This document shows positions 26,266 to 35,477 of a stretch of DNA of 49,609 nucleotides, piece by piece. A program made the translations under genes and the position numbers. The notes under the pieces were generated by a model that saw nothing but the letters and a program-made list of their open reading frames with translations, made no database searches and was not told where the DNA came from. The stretch lies in the NCBI RefSeq assembly GCF_022712275.1, contig NZ_JALAGU010000038.1:1-49609 (forward strand), read 5' to 3'. Each line of letters starts with the position of its first letter. The stretch's first letter is position 1. Origin of the DNA: Corynebacterium sp. (GTDB lineage Bacteria; Actinomycetota; Actinomycetes; Mycobacteriales; Mycobacteriaceae).

Positions 26266-27621
26266 CTACCCCAGCAGGTTCTCGCGCAGGGTCGTGCCCT
26301 CGTATTCCCGACGGAACCGGCCGCGCTCCTGCAGCACCGGCACCACCTGGTCGACGAAGGTGTCCAGTCCGTGCGGCATGGAGGGCGGCATGATGTTGAA
26401 TCCGTCGGCCGCCCCGCAGTCGATCCAGCGGATGATCTCGTCCGCGACCTGCTCCGGGGTACCGACCAGGGTCGCGTGTCCGCCACCGGCGGCAAGGTAG
26501 CCGAGCACCTCCCGCACGGTCGGGCGCCGAAGGTCGTCCTGGCCGCTGCTGGACCCGCCACGGCGTCCGGCGTGTTCCACGATGTGCCGGACCAGGGTGG
26601 CGCGTCCCGGGGCCGCATCACACTCACTGACCGGCGGCAGGACGGGGAACTCGGCGTCCGGGTCCCAGGCGGTGGCGTCCACCCCGAGGAAGGCGGAGAG
26701 GTCGTGCAGAGCCGCCTCGATCGGGAGCAGCTCATTGAGCTCCTGCTGGTGGCGTCGCGCCTCCTCCTCGGTGGATCCGACATAGGCCACGAGGCCGGGC
26801 ATGACGCGCACGTGGTCGGGGTTGCGGCCCATGGCGGCGGTACGGGCGCGGACGTCCTTCCGGAAACCGCGGGCGCCCTGGGAGTCCCAGGCGACGGTGA
26901 AGACACCTTCGGCGTGGGACGCGGCAAGGTCCCGCCCCGGCTCCGAGACACCGGCCTGGAAGATCACCGGCTGCTTCTGGGGCGGGGTGGGGATGTTCAG
27001 CGGACCGTCGACCCGGAACCACCGGTCGCGGTGGCTGATCTTCTTCAGCTGGGAGGTCTCGGTGTACCGTCCACCACGGTCGGCGACGATCGACTCCGCC
27101 GGCCAGGACCCCCACAGTTCCTTGATCGTCTCGGCGAACTCCCCGGCACGGGCGTAGCGCACCGCGTGGTTCGGCAGAGCGTCCATCCCGTGGTTGCGGG
27201 CCTCGGCGTCCAACTGGGAGGTGACGATGTTCAGCCCGGCGCGTCCGCCGGAGATGTGGTCGAGACTGGCGATGATGCGGGCGGCGTGGAACGGATCCCA
27301 GAATGTCGAGGACACCGAGGACACCAGACCGATATGTTCGGTGACCTGCGATATCGCCGCAAGGCTGGTCATCGGCTCAAGGAACCAGGTCGGGCCGGCG
27401 GTGAGCGCCTCGGTCCGGGCGGCCTGTCCGTCGGGGAAGAAGATGGCGTCGAACCTGCCGCGTTCGGCGGTCTGCGCCAGGCCCTCCCACCAGGAGATGT
27501 CGCCTAGCCGGTCGACGGCGGAGTCAGCTGCACGCCAGGCGGCTGCATGGTGGCCGCAGCCGCTGACGAAGAGGTTGAGGTGGACCTGTGCCGGATTGTC
27601 GGGCTCGCCGTTCTCGGTCAT
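26266..27621 (-). CDS. NtaA/SnaA/DszA-family FMN-dependent monooxygenase
   Basis: A 451-residue luciferase-fold monooxygenase using FMNH2 from a separate reductase. It shows the NtaA-family signatures WWEGLAQTAERGRFDAIFFPD, SSVSSTFWDPFHAARIIASLDHISGGR(A)GLNIVTS, and PVIFQAGVSEPGRDLAASHAEGVF. Known relatives act on nitrilotriacetate, dibenzothiophene sulfone, alkanesulfonates or pristinamycin. With the sulfur-scavenging genes 6-16 kb away, an organosulfur substrate is possible, but no McbR-like box was seen here. Confidence 0.88.
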   Translation of the reverse strand: MTENGEPDNPAQVHLNLFVSGCGHHAAAWRAADSAVDRLGDISWWEGLAQTAERGRFDAIFFPDGQAARTEALTAGPTWFLEPMTSLAAISQVTEHIGLVSSVSSTFWDPFHAARIIASLDHISGGRAGLNIVTSQLDAEARNHGMDALPNHAVRYARAGEFAETIKELWGSWPAESIVADRGGRYTETSQLKKISHRDRWFRVDGPLNIPTPPQKQPVIFQAGVSEPGRDLAASHAEGVFTVAWDSQGARGFRKDVRARTAAMGRNPDHVRVMPGLVAYVGSTEEEARRHQQELNELLPIEAALHDLSAFLGVDATAWDPDAEFPVLPPVSECDAAPGRATLVRHIVEHAGRRGGSSSGQDDLRRPTVREVLGYLAAGGGHATLVGTPEQVADEIIRWIDCGAADGFNIMPPSMPHGLDTFVDQVVPVLQERGRFRREYEGTTLRENLLG

Positions 27622-27687
27622 GGGAACCTTTCAGAGGTGGTGAATTCCGGGGGTGGGATGTTCTTCCACGTCGGTAGCCTGTACGGC

Positions 27688-29856
27688 ATGGATACTGACG
27701 TGTCGACAGTTTCACCGTACCTGTCCGTGGCTGAGGGCACCCGCACCGCCTCCGTGGCGACCTGGTTCCTCGTGCCGCTGCTGCTCATCGTCGGTGCGGT
27801 GGCCCTCGCCGCTGTCACCTGGCTGCTGGCCACGGTGATGCGCCGGGTCCTCGGTGTCCCGGTGGGCTGGCCCCGGTCGATCGTCGTGGCCCTGGTGGTC
27901 TCCCTGGCGACCGGTGGCCTGGTCTACCTGGCGATCGACCAGTTCTGGGACTCCGGGGTGGAACCCGGCCCGGCGGTCATCCTCGGCGGGATCGCACTGC
28001 TGTGGATGCTCGGTTTCGGCGCGGCGGTGCTGACCGTCCTGGAGCTCATCGCACCGACCGGGGCGACAGGCGGCTCCCCGCTGTCCTGGTTCAGCGGCCT
28101 GCGTGACGCCCGCGGCCGCAACCGCCGTTACCGGCAGGTCACGGCGGTGTTCGTCCGCCGGGGGCTGACCTCGGGGCGCCCCTCGTTCTCCGGGAAGGAC
28201 GCCGACGCGACCCGTCGGATCGCGCAGTCCTTCCGTGAGGCCCTCGAGGAGTGCGGGACGACCTTCGTGAAGCTCGGCCAGAACCTCTCGACCCGGGAGA
28301 ACAACCTGCCGCCGGAGTTCATCAGCGAACTCTCCCAGCTGCAGACCTCCGCCTCCCCCGCACCCTGGTCGGAGATCCGCGAGGCACTCACCGAGGCACT
28401 CGGCGCGGCTCCGGAGGAGGTCTTCGCCTCGGTGGAGCATGAGCCGATGGCCGCGGCGTCGGTGGCCCAGGTGCACCGGGCGACACTGGAGGACGGTACG
28501 GCGGTGGTCCTCAAGATACAGCGTCCCGGCGTGGTCGAGGAGGTCACGCGGGACACCGACATCGTGCTGCGGGTCTGCACCCGGCTGGAGAACTCCGCGC
28601 AGTGGGCCGGGGACATGCGGCTGAAGCAGCTGGCGTCCTCCTTCACCACGACGCTGGCCGAGGAGCTGGACTACCGCACCGAGGCGACGAACATGCGCCA
28701 GATGGCGGAACCGGTCGCGGCGACTGGCATGGTCATGCCGAAGGTCTACGGCGAGTTCTCCTCCCGGCGACTGCTCGTGATGGACGAGCTGGTGGGTACT
28801 CCCCTGGGCTCGGCGACCGGGCCGGACGGGGAGATCGCGGCGATGACCCCGGAGCTGCGCCGGGAGCTCGGTGACCTGCTCATGAGCGCCTCACTGCGGC
28901 AGATGATGCGGTACGGCGTCTTCCAGGCCGACCCGCACCCGGGCAATGTGCTGGTGATGCACGATGTGACGGTACGATCGGCCTCCTCCTCGGAGAGTGA
29001 GCACAGCCTGGGCCGCCTGCATGTCACCGCGGGCTCGGACGAGGAGACGGTCACCACGAGGGAGACCGGGCTGGGCATGCTCGACTTCGGTGCGGTGGGT
29101 CGCCTGGACTCCACGGACCGCACCGCACTGGCGGCCGTCTTCGCCGCCATCGACCTGGGGGACGCCAGGGTCCTCACCGACGCCCTGCTGGGCCTCATGG
29201 ACCGTCCGGAGGAGCTGGACATCCGTGCCCTGCAGCGGTCCGTCAGTGCGCTGCTGTCCCGCTACGGCGGGGGGATCGGGTACGGCGAGGGGGCCGCACT
29301 GTTCAGCCGGCTCACGCGGCTGTTCAACGACTACAGGCTGGTCGTGCCGGAGACGATCGCCGTGGCGCTGCGCAGTCTCGCCGAGCTGGAGGGCACGTTG
29401 CGCGTCCTCGACCCCGGCTATCCGCTGGTGGAGACCGCCCGACGTGAGGGATCGGACCTGGTGAAGGACCGGTTCCGTCCGGGGGGTCTGAAGGACGCCG
29501 CCGAGAGCGTCCTCATGGAGTCCCTGCCGCTGCTGCGGGACCTTCCGCGCCAGGTCTCGGGGATCGTCGGTGACCTGCAGAACGGCCGGATGTCGGTCAG
29601 CATGCGCATGTTCCGCAACCCCGGTGACCGGGCCTTCCTCACCGGGCTGCTGCAGCAGATCACCGTGGCGATGGTGGCAGGGTTCTGCGTCCTCGGCGGG
29701 GTGATGCTCATCGCCTTCGGGGACGGTGGCCCGAAGCTCGTCGACGAACTGACCTGGCACGCGGCGATGGGTTATGTGGTGTTGTTCGCCGGCTTCCTCT
29801 TGTCCCTGCGTACCGTGGCGATGGTGCTGTTCCGGGGCAGGGGCGGGCGGCGGTAG
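27688..29856 (+). CDS. ABC1/UbiB/AarF-family atypical kinase, membrane-bound
   Basis: A 722-residue protein. About three N-terminal helices (residues 15-130) are followed by the UbiB-type kinase-like domain: the KxGQ motif as FVKLGQNLSTR, the Ala-rich loop MAAASVAQVHRA, QADPHPGN as catalytic loop, and LDFGAVG as metal motif. Two C-terminal helices end the protein. A hydrophilic Ser/Glu/Thr insert splits QADPHPGN from LDFG (about 35 residues). UbiB-family members act as ATPases supporting quinone or lipid handling. ATG 27688 fits the domain start. Confidence 0.9.
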   Translation: MDTDVSTVSPYLSVAEGTRTASVATWFLVPLLLIVGAVALAAVTWLLATVMRRVLGVPVGWPRSIVVALVVSLATGGLVYLAIDQFWDSGVEPGPAVILGGIALLWMLGFGAAVLTVLELIAPTGATGGSPLSWFSGLRDARGRNRRYRQVTAVFVRRGLTSGRPSFSGKDADATRRIAQSFREALEECGTTFVKLGQNLSTRENNLPPEFISELSQLQTSASPAPWSEIREALTEALGAAPEEVFASVEHEPMAAASVAQVHRATLEDGTAVVLKIQRPGVVEEVTRDTDIVLRVCTRLENSAQWAGDMRLKQLASSFTTTLAEELDYRTEATNMRQMAEPVAATGMVMPKVYGEFSSRRLLVMDELVGTPLGSATGPDGEIAAMTPELRRELGDLLMSASLRQMMRYGVFQADPHPGNVLVMHDVTVRSASSSESEHSLGRLHVTAGSDEETVTTRETGLGMLDFGAVGRLDSTDRTALAAVFAAIDLGDARVLTDALLGLMDRPEELDIRALQRSVSALLSRYGGGIGYGEGAALFSRLTRLFNDYRLVVPETIAVALRSLAELEGTLRVLDPGYPLVETARREGSDLVKDRFRPGGLKDAAESVLMESLPLLRDLPRQVSGIVGDLQNGRMSVSMRMFRNPGDRAFLTGLLQQITVAMVAGFCVLGGVMLIAFGDGGPKLVDELTWHAAMGYVVLFAGFLLSLRTVAMVLFRGRGGRR

Positions 29857-29876
29857 GGACCGGCCCCAGAGACGGC

Positions 29877-30305
29877 TCAGCCTCCCACGGCGTTCCGCAC
29901 GAGGACCCGCAGCCATTCCTCCACCGCCGGGGTCACCTCGACCACGGCGAAACTGGTGGCCCACATGGGGCCGTCGTCGAGGGTGGCGTCCTCGGAGAAA
30001 CCAACGGTGCCGAAGCGCACGTCGAACTTCGAGGCCGGCTGGTAGAAGACGATGACCTTGCCGTCGAGGGCGTAGGACGGGAAGCCGTACCAGGTCTTCG
30101 GGGCGAGCTGCTGTGCCTCCTCGGTAACGACGCGGTGCAGCAGAGCCGCGACGGCCGCGTCCGTCCCTTCGAGGGCGTCGATCGCGGCGACGCAGGCCTC
30201 GAACTCACGGGCTGTCTTCGCCGCCCCTTTGAGCCCCTTGGTGGAGCGGATCTCCTCGGCGCGCTGGGCCATGGCCGCACGCTCTTCATCACTGAATCCG
30301 GACAT
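29877..30305 (-). CDS. DUF1801-like / YdhG-type small protein
   Basis: A 142-residue soluble protein. The central KTWYGFPSYALDGKVIVFYQPASKFDVRFGTVGF matches the DUF1801 (YdhG/YjhG-like) fold. The N terminus has a variable helical region, MSGFSDEERAAMAQRAEE. It starts 5 bp after the end of the AraC-VOC gene, so it belongs to that operon. Function unknown; actinobacterial members commonly pair with VOC proteins. Confidence 0.8.
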   Translation of the reverse strand: MSGFSDEERAAMAQRAEEIRSTKGLKGAAKTAREFEACVAAIDALEGTDAAVAALLHRVVTEEAQQLAPKTWYGFPSYALDGKVIVFYQPASKFDVRFGTVGFSEDATLDDGPMWATSFAVVEVTPAVEEWLRVLVRNAVGG

Positions 30306-30309
30306 GGTG

Positions 30310-31215
30310 CTACTTCCCTTCCTGGGTCGGGGTCTCCTGGATGCGCAGGAGGTTTCCGGCGGGGTCGCGGACGGCGGCGTCCCTCAGTCCGTAGTCCTGG
30401 TTGACCGGTTCCTGGACGATGTCGGCACCGGCGGCGACAAGTGCCTCGAAGGTGGCGTCCAGATCGGCGGTGGCGAGGTTGGCGCCGAAGTAGGTGCCCT
30501 TGGCGACAAGTTCGGTGAGCAGTGCGGTCTCCCCGTCCGTGAGGTCGGAGCCGACACCCAAGGGGTGCAGCACAATGGCGGTGTCCGGCTGACCGACGGG
30601 GCCGACGGTGATCCACCGCATGGCCTCGTAGCCGACGTCGAGGCGGACCTCGAAACCGAGCACGTCGCGGTAGAACGCGAGGGACGCCTCGGGGTCGAGG
30701 TGGGGCAGGAAGCTGGAGTGGATGCTGAGACCGGTACGTGGATCGCTCATACCGCTGAGACTACGGTGCGCCCGATGTGCCCGCTTCTCGATTCCTGACG
30801 GTGCGGTGGGGCGCTCCCGGCGGGGTCTGGTGACCTGCCTGGCGATACACAGCAGCATCCCCGGAACCACGTCCGCTCCCTGCGCGCGGCACACGCTCGG
30901 AGGGACACCGACGAGCTCGGAGAAGCGGGTGCTGAAGGTGCCGAGTGAGCCGCAGCCGACGGCGAAGCACACCTCGGTGACGCTCATGTCCGTGGTACGC
31001 AGCAGCGTCATCGCGCGTTCGATACGCCTTTTCATGAGGTACTGGTACGGGGTCTCCCGGTAGGCGGCCTTGAACTGGCGGATGAGGTGCCCCGGAGACT
31101 GGTGCACCGCCCGCGCCAGGGAGGTGACGTCGAGCGGTCGGTCGTACTCGCGGTCCATACGGTCGCTGACGCGCCGCAGGAGCACGAGTGTCTGCAGGTC
31201 AGGTCGTCCGGTCAC
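30310..31215 (-). CDS. AraC DNA-binding domain fused to VOC/glyoxalase domain
   Basis: One uninterrupted 301-residue frame joins an AraC-type helix-turn-helix module (about 1-115, with SLARAVHQSPGHLIRQFKAAYRETPYQYLMKRR) to a VOC/glyoxalase-like domain (about 165-298). These two proteins are normally separate adjacent genes. ATG 30750 (MSDPRTG) would allow the VOC part to be made alone. Either this is a true fusion with small-molecule sensing by the VOC half, or the AraC stop codon was lost. Operon with the DUF1801 gene. Confidence 0.8.
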   Translation of the reverse strand: MTGRPDLQTLVLLRRVSDRMDREYDRPLDVTSLARAVHQSPGHLIRQFKAAYRETPYQYLMKRRIERAMTLLRTTDMSVTEVCFAVGCGSLGTFSTRFSELVGVPPSVCRAQGADVVPGMLLCIARQVTRPRRERPTAPSGIEKRAHRAHRSLSGMSDPRTGLSIHSSFLPHLDPEASLAFYRDVLGFEVRLDVGYEAMRWITVGPVGQPDTAIVLHPLGVGSDLTDGETALLTELVAKGTYFGANLATADLDATFEALVAAGADIVQEPVNQDYGLRDAAVRDPAGNLLRIQETPTQEGK

Positions 31216-31233
31216 CTGGCCATTGCGGCACGG

Positions 31234-32595
31234 CTACTCGCCGGTCTCCGCGTCCTCCGGATGGACGAGGCACATGGTGTCGAGGACGTTGTCGTAGACG
31301 TCCAGGGCGGTGCCGGAGAAGTAGGACGCGACATTCGCCAGGTTCGGGATCAGCGTGTAGTTCTTGTCCGGGCCAGGAGCACCAAGGTTGAACAGACTGC
31401 CCGGATTCGCGGTATTCACGACGTCTCCGGTGGCGACATCCCAGATCTTCGAGATGATCAAGCCGACCAGGGAGTCCGCGACGGTGGCGTAATCCACGCC
31501 GTTGCCGACGGTGAGGTCACCGACCGCGGTGGAATCGTTCGCGGTGCCGTCGATGTAGCCCTCGACACCGCCCCACAGCAGGGTGACCATCGGGTTGTCG
31601 ATCATGTTGAGGATCGGGTTGAGGTCTTCCTCGTCTTTCATGACCCAGTTGTTGGTCACGCGGGCGGTGCGGGCGTTGGCCTGCAGTCGGGCGACCTCAG
31701 CGTCGAAGGCACCGAGTTTGTCGGCGGGGATCTGGCCACGCATGCCCTCAGCCACGCGGTCCAGGGCGGCGCTGAGGGTTTCGGCGGAGGCGGGGACGCA
31801 GGTCTCGGCGTCATCCAGCGTCATGTACTCGGCGTTGGCGCGCTCGGCCGGCTGCACCGGGACGACCGGGCGGGCGCCTCCGTCGGAGAGACGCTCCTCG
31901 TTGTCCGGGGCGTCCTCCCCTTCCCAGCACCGGGAGGTGAGGTTGTCCTGCAGGCCGGTGGCCAGGGACTTGATGCCCTTGGAGCCGTACTGGAAGGGCA
32001 GCTTCGCCAGGTAGCCGATGGTGAGGTAGCCGCCGATGAGCGGGGTGCCGCCGAGCGCGTCACCGATCACGGGGATCGGCGCGATGGACGGCATCGAGGT
32101 GGCGACGACATCCAGTGGCACGGTGAAGGTGTACATGCCGAGCACCAGGGTCTCGACGACCTCGGAGAGGGTGAGGTCCTGGAAAGCGACGACGGCGTCC
32201 GCCTCGCCGTTACGGATCTTGTCGAGGCGGGCGACCGCGAAGTTCGCGTACGGATCGGCATTGTCCTCGGCGACCTCGTTGATCTCGGAGGCGTCACGGG
32301 AGACGTCGATGTAGGCGACGTTGGTGCTGACCAGCGAGGCCCGCAGGTTGTTCACGTTGGTGTCGAACATCGACGCGAACTGGGCGGGGATGCCTGCCCT
32401 GGTCTCGGCGGCCATCTGGTCGAAAGCGGCGAGCACGGAGATGGTGCCGGCGTCCTTGCAGGTCGTCTCATCAGTGGGGGCAGGTGCGTCCTGCGCGGTC
32501 GCGCCAGGGGCGACAACGAACGCGGAGCCGGCGGTGGCGGCGGCCAGGATCATGGTGGCAGCGCCGCGCGACACGCGGCTCATCTTCAGCGTCAT
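31234..32595 (-). CDS. Secreted protein with internal duplication, unknown function
   Basis: A 453-residue exported protein with a signal peptide ending near GATA/QDA (residue 34). Two related segments of about 45 residues are visible: ISVLAAFDQMAAETRAGIPA...FDTNVNNLRAS and LSAALDRVAEGMRGQIPADK...FDAEVARLQAN. Four Cys are widely spaced and could bridge the halves. No catalytic motif recognised. A GGGTA-gcg-TACCC hairpin lies right before the start (32598-32610). It is probably an envelope protein of the mycolata. Confidence 0.75.
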   Translation of the reverse strand: MTLKMSRVSRGAATMILAAATAGSAFVVAPGATAQDAPAPTDETTCKDAGTISVLAAFDQMAAETRAGIPAQFASMFDTNVNNLRASLVSTNVAYIDVSRDASEINEVAEDNADPYANFAVARLDKIRNGEADAVVAFQDLTLSEVVETLVLGMYTFTVPLDVVATSMPSIAPIPVIGDALGGTPLIGGYLTIGYLAKLPFQYGSKGIKSLATGLQDNLTSRCWEGEDAPDNEERLSDGGARPVVPVQPAERANAEYMTLDDAETCVPASAETLSAALDRVAEGMRGQIPADKLGAFDAEVARLQANARTARVTNNWVMKDEEDLNPILNMIDNPMVTLLWGGVEGYIDGTANDSTAVGDLTVGNGVDYATVADSLVGLIISKIWDVATGDVVNTANPGSLFNLGAPGPDKNYTLIPNLANVASYFSGTALDVYDNVLDTMCLVHPEDAETGE

Positions 32596-32716
32596 GCGGG
32601 TAGCGTACCCACACCCGGCCGGTTTTTTCCTGTCGGATCAGTGAGCCTGGCCTAATGTAATTGATCTCACACCCCGGACCACCCCAGACCACCCCGGGGC
32701 GCCCGGTATCCGCACG

Positions 32717-32908
32717 TCAGTAGTTCGCGGGAGGGTCACTGGCGGGGAAGGTCTCCTCGCCCCACTCGTCGACCGTCTCCTCGATAGTCTCCGGGCCCTG
32801 CTGCGGAATCTCCTTGTCCGCGGTGTGCTTCGGGTCCTTCTTCGTGTCCTCGGGCGCAGGGGCGTCCTCGGCGTGATGCTTACCGGTCTTCTTGTCGTGA
32901 TCGGTCAT
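32717..32908 (-). CDS. Small acidic hydrophilic protein with FPASDPP motif
   Basis: A 63-residue, highly charged and probably disordered protein ending EEWGEETFPASDPPANY-like (WGEETFPASDPPANY). The WxxExFPASDPP ending recurs in small actinobacterial proteins of unknown role. ATG 32908 is preferred because AAAGGGG lies 9 bp upstream; ATG 32917 would be too close to it. Confidence 0.75.
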   Translation of the reverse strand: MTDHDKKTGKHHAEDAPAPEDTKKDPKHTADKEIPQQGPETIEETVDEWGEETFPASDPPANY

Positions 32909-33032
32909 CGTGCTCATCCCCTTTCGGTGATGTCGTGGGTTTGTGGGCTCTCCACCCTAGGCATGGCGGCCGCGTCGCGCCGCCCCCGAATTGAGGGGTC
33001 CGGTCGAGCGGTAGAAATGGTAGAAATGACAG

Positions 33033-33068
33033 AAAAGGGCACCTCCCGGATTCCCGGAAAGTGCCCTT
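33033..33068 (-). terminator. Terminator of tRNA-Ala
   Basis: Read leftward from the tRNA, AAGGGCAC (33068-33061) pairs with GTGCCCTT (33042-33035), with a GC-rich interior stem, then TTCT. It is a standard intrinsic terminator 10 bp after the tRNA. A related hairpin flanks the tRNA remnant at 48.5 kb. Confidence 0.8.
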
Positions 33069-33077
33069 GAACTGCGG

Positions 33078-33150
33078 TGGAGCTATGGGGAATCGAACCC
33101 CAGACCTTTGCATTGCGAACGCAACGCTCTACCAACTGAGCTATAGCCCC
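33078..33150 (-). tRNA. tRNA-Ala (anticodon CGC)
   Basis: A 73-nt cloverleaf on the minus strand. The acceptor is GGGGCTA/TAGCTCC with the G3-U70 pair that identifies alanine tRNA. The D stem is GCTC/GAGC, the anticodon arm TTGCG-TTCGCAA-TGCAA with anticodon CGC (codon GCG), and the T arm TGGGG-TTCGAAT-CCCCA. CCA is not encoded. Confidence 0.95.
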
Positions 33151-33239
33151 GTCACTGCCCTCTCCGGAACACCCCGGAGACGACACCGAGAGAGCATACA
33201 CCCCGGTCGGCGGAACACATAGTCAGCCCCCGCCGGCGG

Positions 33240-34217
33240 TCAGATCACCGAGGCGTCCCCGACGTAGCCCACCAGCGGGCGGACATCGTCGATGACGGAG
33301 TACTCCGAGGCGTCTCCGGTGAGGATGCGCGACCGTTCCCCGGTCACGGACGTCGGCACCGAGCCGGCCAGCGTCACCCGGTGCAGGTTGCGGGTGTGGT
33401 CGCCGAAGTCGTGGACACCGTAGTGCTGGGTGGCGTGGTTGTCCCACAGCACCACGTCGCCGTCGCTCCAGTCCCAGCGGAAGACGTTGTCCGGGCGGGT
33501 GATGCGGTCCTGGTAGAGAGCGAACAGGTCGTGGAACTCGTGGGTCTTCAGACCGACGAAGCCCTGGACGAAATGACCGAGCAGCAGGGACCGCTCGCCG
33601 GTCTCCGGGTGCAGGTGGACGACCGGGTGCTGGATCTCGAAAGGCACCCGGGTGAACTCACGGCGGTACTCGGTCCTGTCCTCGTTGCTGTCGTGGCTGT
33701 TGGCGTAGTCGTACTCGTTGGAGTGCGTCGCCCACAGGCTGTCGGCGAGGGCGCGCAGCGGCTCGGGCAGTGCGTTATATGCGGCGACGGTGTTGGCGAA
33801 CAGGGTCGAGCCGCCGTAGGGCGGCAGGTTCACGGCCCGCAGGACGCTGATCTTCGGCACCCGGTCGACGAAGGAGACATCGGTATGCCAGGAGTTCGCC
33901 GCCCCCTCGATCACCAGGCGGTCCAGGCCGGTGGAGTGGACGGTGGGGTGGGCGAGCGTCGGCGTGCCGATCCGGGAGGCGAAGGCGTACTGGCTGTCGT
34001 CGTCGAGGAACTGACCTCGGAAGCCCACGGCCTTGTGGGTGGCGAGCGCGGTGCGGATGAACTCGACCTCGTCGTCGGTGATGTCGCCGGAGAGGTCGAT
34101 GCCCTCGATGACGGCACCGATGTTCTTCCCCAGACGGGTGACAGTCGGGGTCGAGGCGGCACTGGTGGTGTCGGCGGAGTCGGTGGTGTTGGTCGGGCGG
34201 GAGAGCGTGCTGGTCAT
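33240..34217 (-). CDS. TauD/AtsK-type Fe(II)/2-oxoglutarate dioxygenase
   Basis: A 325-residue dioxygenase that would cleave a sulfonate or alkyl sulfate ester using 2-oxoglutarate and O2. The iron ligands are H111 and D113 (SWHTDVSF) and H265 (NHATQHYG). R276 and R280 in HTRNLHRVTL bind 2-oxoglutarate and substrate as in TauD. The start ATG 34217 is 45 bp from a McbR-like sulfur box. Taurine and sulfate esters cannot be distinguished by sequence; the nearby sulfatase operon and shared box favour sulfate esters. Confidence 0.9.
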   Translation of the reverse strand: MTSTLSRPTNTTDSADTTSAASTPTVTRLGKNIGAVIEGIDLSGDITDDEVEFIRTALATHKAVGFRGQFLDDDSQYAFASRIGTPTLAHPTVHSTGLDRLVIEGAANSWHTDVSFVDRVPKISVLRAVNLPPYGGSTLFANTVAAYNALPEPLRALADSLWATHSNEYDYANSHDSNEDRTEYRREFTRVPFEIQHPVVHLHPETGERSLLLGHFVQGFVGLKTHEFHDLFALYQDRITRPDNVFRWDWSDGDVVLWDNHATQHYGVHDFGDHTRNLHRVTLAGSVPTSVTGERSRILTGDASEYSVIDDVRPLVGYVGDASVI

Positions 34218-34262
34218 GGTGGTTCCTTTCGGTGGTGCGGTAGGGAGTGGACCCCGGACAAG

Positions 34263-34278
34263 TAGACCGCTCGGTCTG
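34263..34278. promoter_or_regulatory. McbR-like sulfur-control box before the dioxygenase gene
   Basis: TAGACCGCTCGGTCTG matches the C. glutamicum McbR operator TAGAC-N6-GTCTA at nine of ten defined positions and contains the perfect palindrome AGACCGCTCGGTCT. It is 46 bp upstream of the TauD-type start. The 20-nt element 34261-34280 recurs at 42860-42879. Confidence 0.75.
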
Positions 34279-34379
34279 TTCCGGTTGTGACTGCCGACCC
34301 TACGGTGCCACCACGTACCACCCCAGCATTCACCTCACCGTGAACTGAAGACGTCCGTCAGCCCACTACGCTGGCCCGC

Positions 34380-35468
34380 ATGGTCAATCCCGCCCTCGTC
34401 GAAGCCCGTCTCACCGCACTCGGCCTTGCCGCACCCTCCCGCGACACCCCGGCACAGGTGCTGGCGGACCTCGGACCGATGCAGGGGCAGGAACTGCCGG
34501 GCGTCACCTCCTCGATAGCCCTACGCCTGACCGGGCAAAACGCCACCGCCGTGCAGGACGCCTTCGCCGACGGCTCGATCGTCCGCGGCTATCCCATGCG
34601 CGCCACGGTCTTCGCCCTGGGCGCCCGGGACGCTGCGTGGGTCACCGAGCTCTGTGCCGCACCCCAGCGCACACAGTCCCGACGCCGGCTCGCAAAGGAC
34701 GGTCTCACCCCGACTGACATCACCAAGGCCCATGACCTGCTGCTGGAGCACCCCGGCGGGTTGAGCCGAGCGGATCTCGCCGCGCTGTGGGCGTCCCACG
34801 GGCTGCCGGAGACCCGCTCATTCCTCTATCTCCTGGTGCGCGACATGCTACTCCACGGCACGGCCGTCTACGGTCCGGTCACCGCGTCCGGCGACCAGCT
34901 CGTCGTCCCCGCGGAGACCTGGTTGCCGGCCGGTTCCGGTCTGGAGGGGCGCTTCAACGGAGACGCCACGTCCGCCACCGCCACCCTGCTGCTGCGGTAC
35001 CTGAACGGCCACGGGCCTGCCGGACTCCGGGACTTCGCGTGGTGGACCAAGTTGCCGGTGAAGCTCATCAGGGACGCCTTCACCATGGTCCGCGACGAGG
35101 TGGAACCCGCGGCGTCCTTCTCCCCTGCCCTGGGCGAGGACGCCTGGGTACGCCCCGGGCTGGTCGACGAGATCACTGCCGTGACGGCGGCGGCGCACGG
35201 CACGTTCCTGCTACCGGCCTTCGATGAACTGGTGCTCGGCTACCGGGACCGCCTGGCCTTCCTCACGGACGATCACCATGACGAGGTCGCCCCCGGCAAC
35301 AACGGCGCCTTCCGCAAGACGGTCGTGCGGGGCGGCAAGTTCGTGGCGACCTGGCGTGCACCGAAGGGCAGCCCCGGCCGGCGGCTGGCCCTCTCCCCCT
35401 TCCGCCCACTGAGCGCTACCGCCGAGCGGGATATCACCCGTACGTTCCGGCGCTATCCCCATGCCTGA
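34380..35468 (+). CDS. Winged-helix HTH_42 / AlkZ-like DNA glycosylase family protein
   Basis: A 362-residue protein of the PF06224 (HTH_42) family. Tandem winged helices are suggested by LEHPGGLSRADLAALW and the C-terminal PFRPLSATAERDITRTFRRY. The catalytic QxQ motif is present as LGPMQGQELPG (Q35, Q37), close in position to Gln37 and Gln39 of AlkZ, which unhooks interstrand crosslinks. Substrate unknown: alkylated bases or crosslinks. It is divergent from the dioxygenase gene with 162 bp between. Confidence 0.82.
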   Translation: MVNPALVEARLTALGLAAPSRDTPAQVLADLGPMQGQELPGVTSSIALRLTGQNATAVQDAFADGSIVRGYPMRATVFALGARDAAWVTELCAAPQRTQSRRRLAKDGLTPTDITKAHDLLLEHPGGLSRADLAALWASHGLPETRSFLYLLVRDMLLHGTAVYGPVTASGDQLVVPAETWLPAGSGLEGRFNGDATSATATLLLRYLNGHGPAGLRDFAWWTKLPVKLIRDAFTMVRDEVEPAASFSPALGEDAWVRPGLVDEITAVTAAAHGTFLLPAFDELVLGYRDRLAFLTDDHHDEVAPGNNGAFRKTVVRGGKFVATWRAPKGSPGRRLALSPFRPLSATAERDITRTFRRYPHA

Positions 35469-35477
35469 GCAGTCCCC

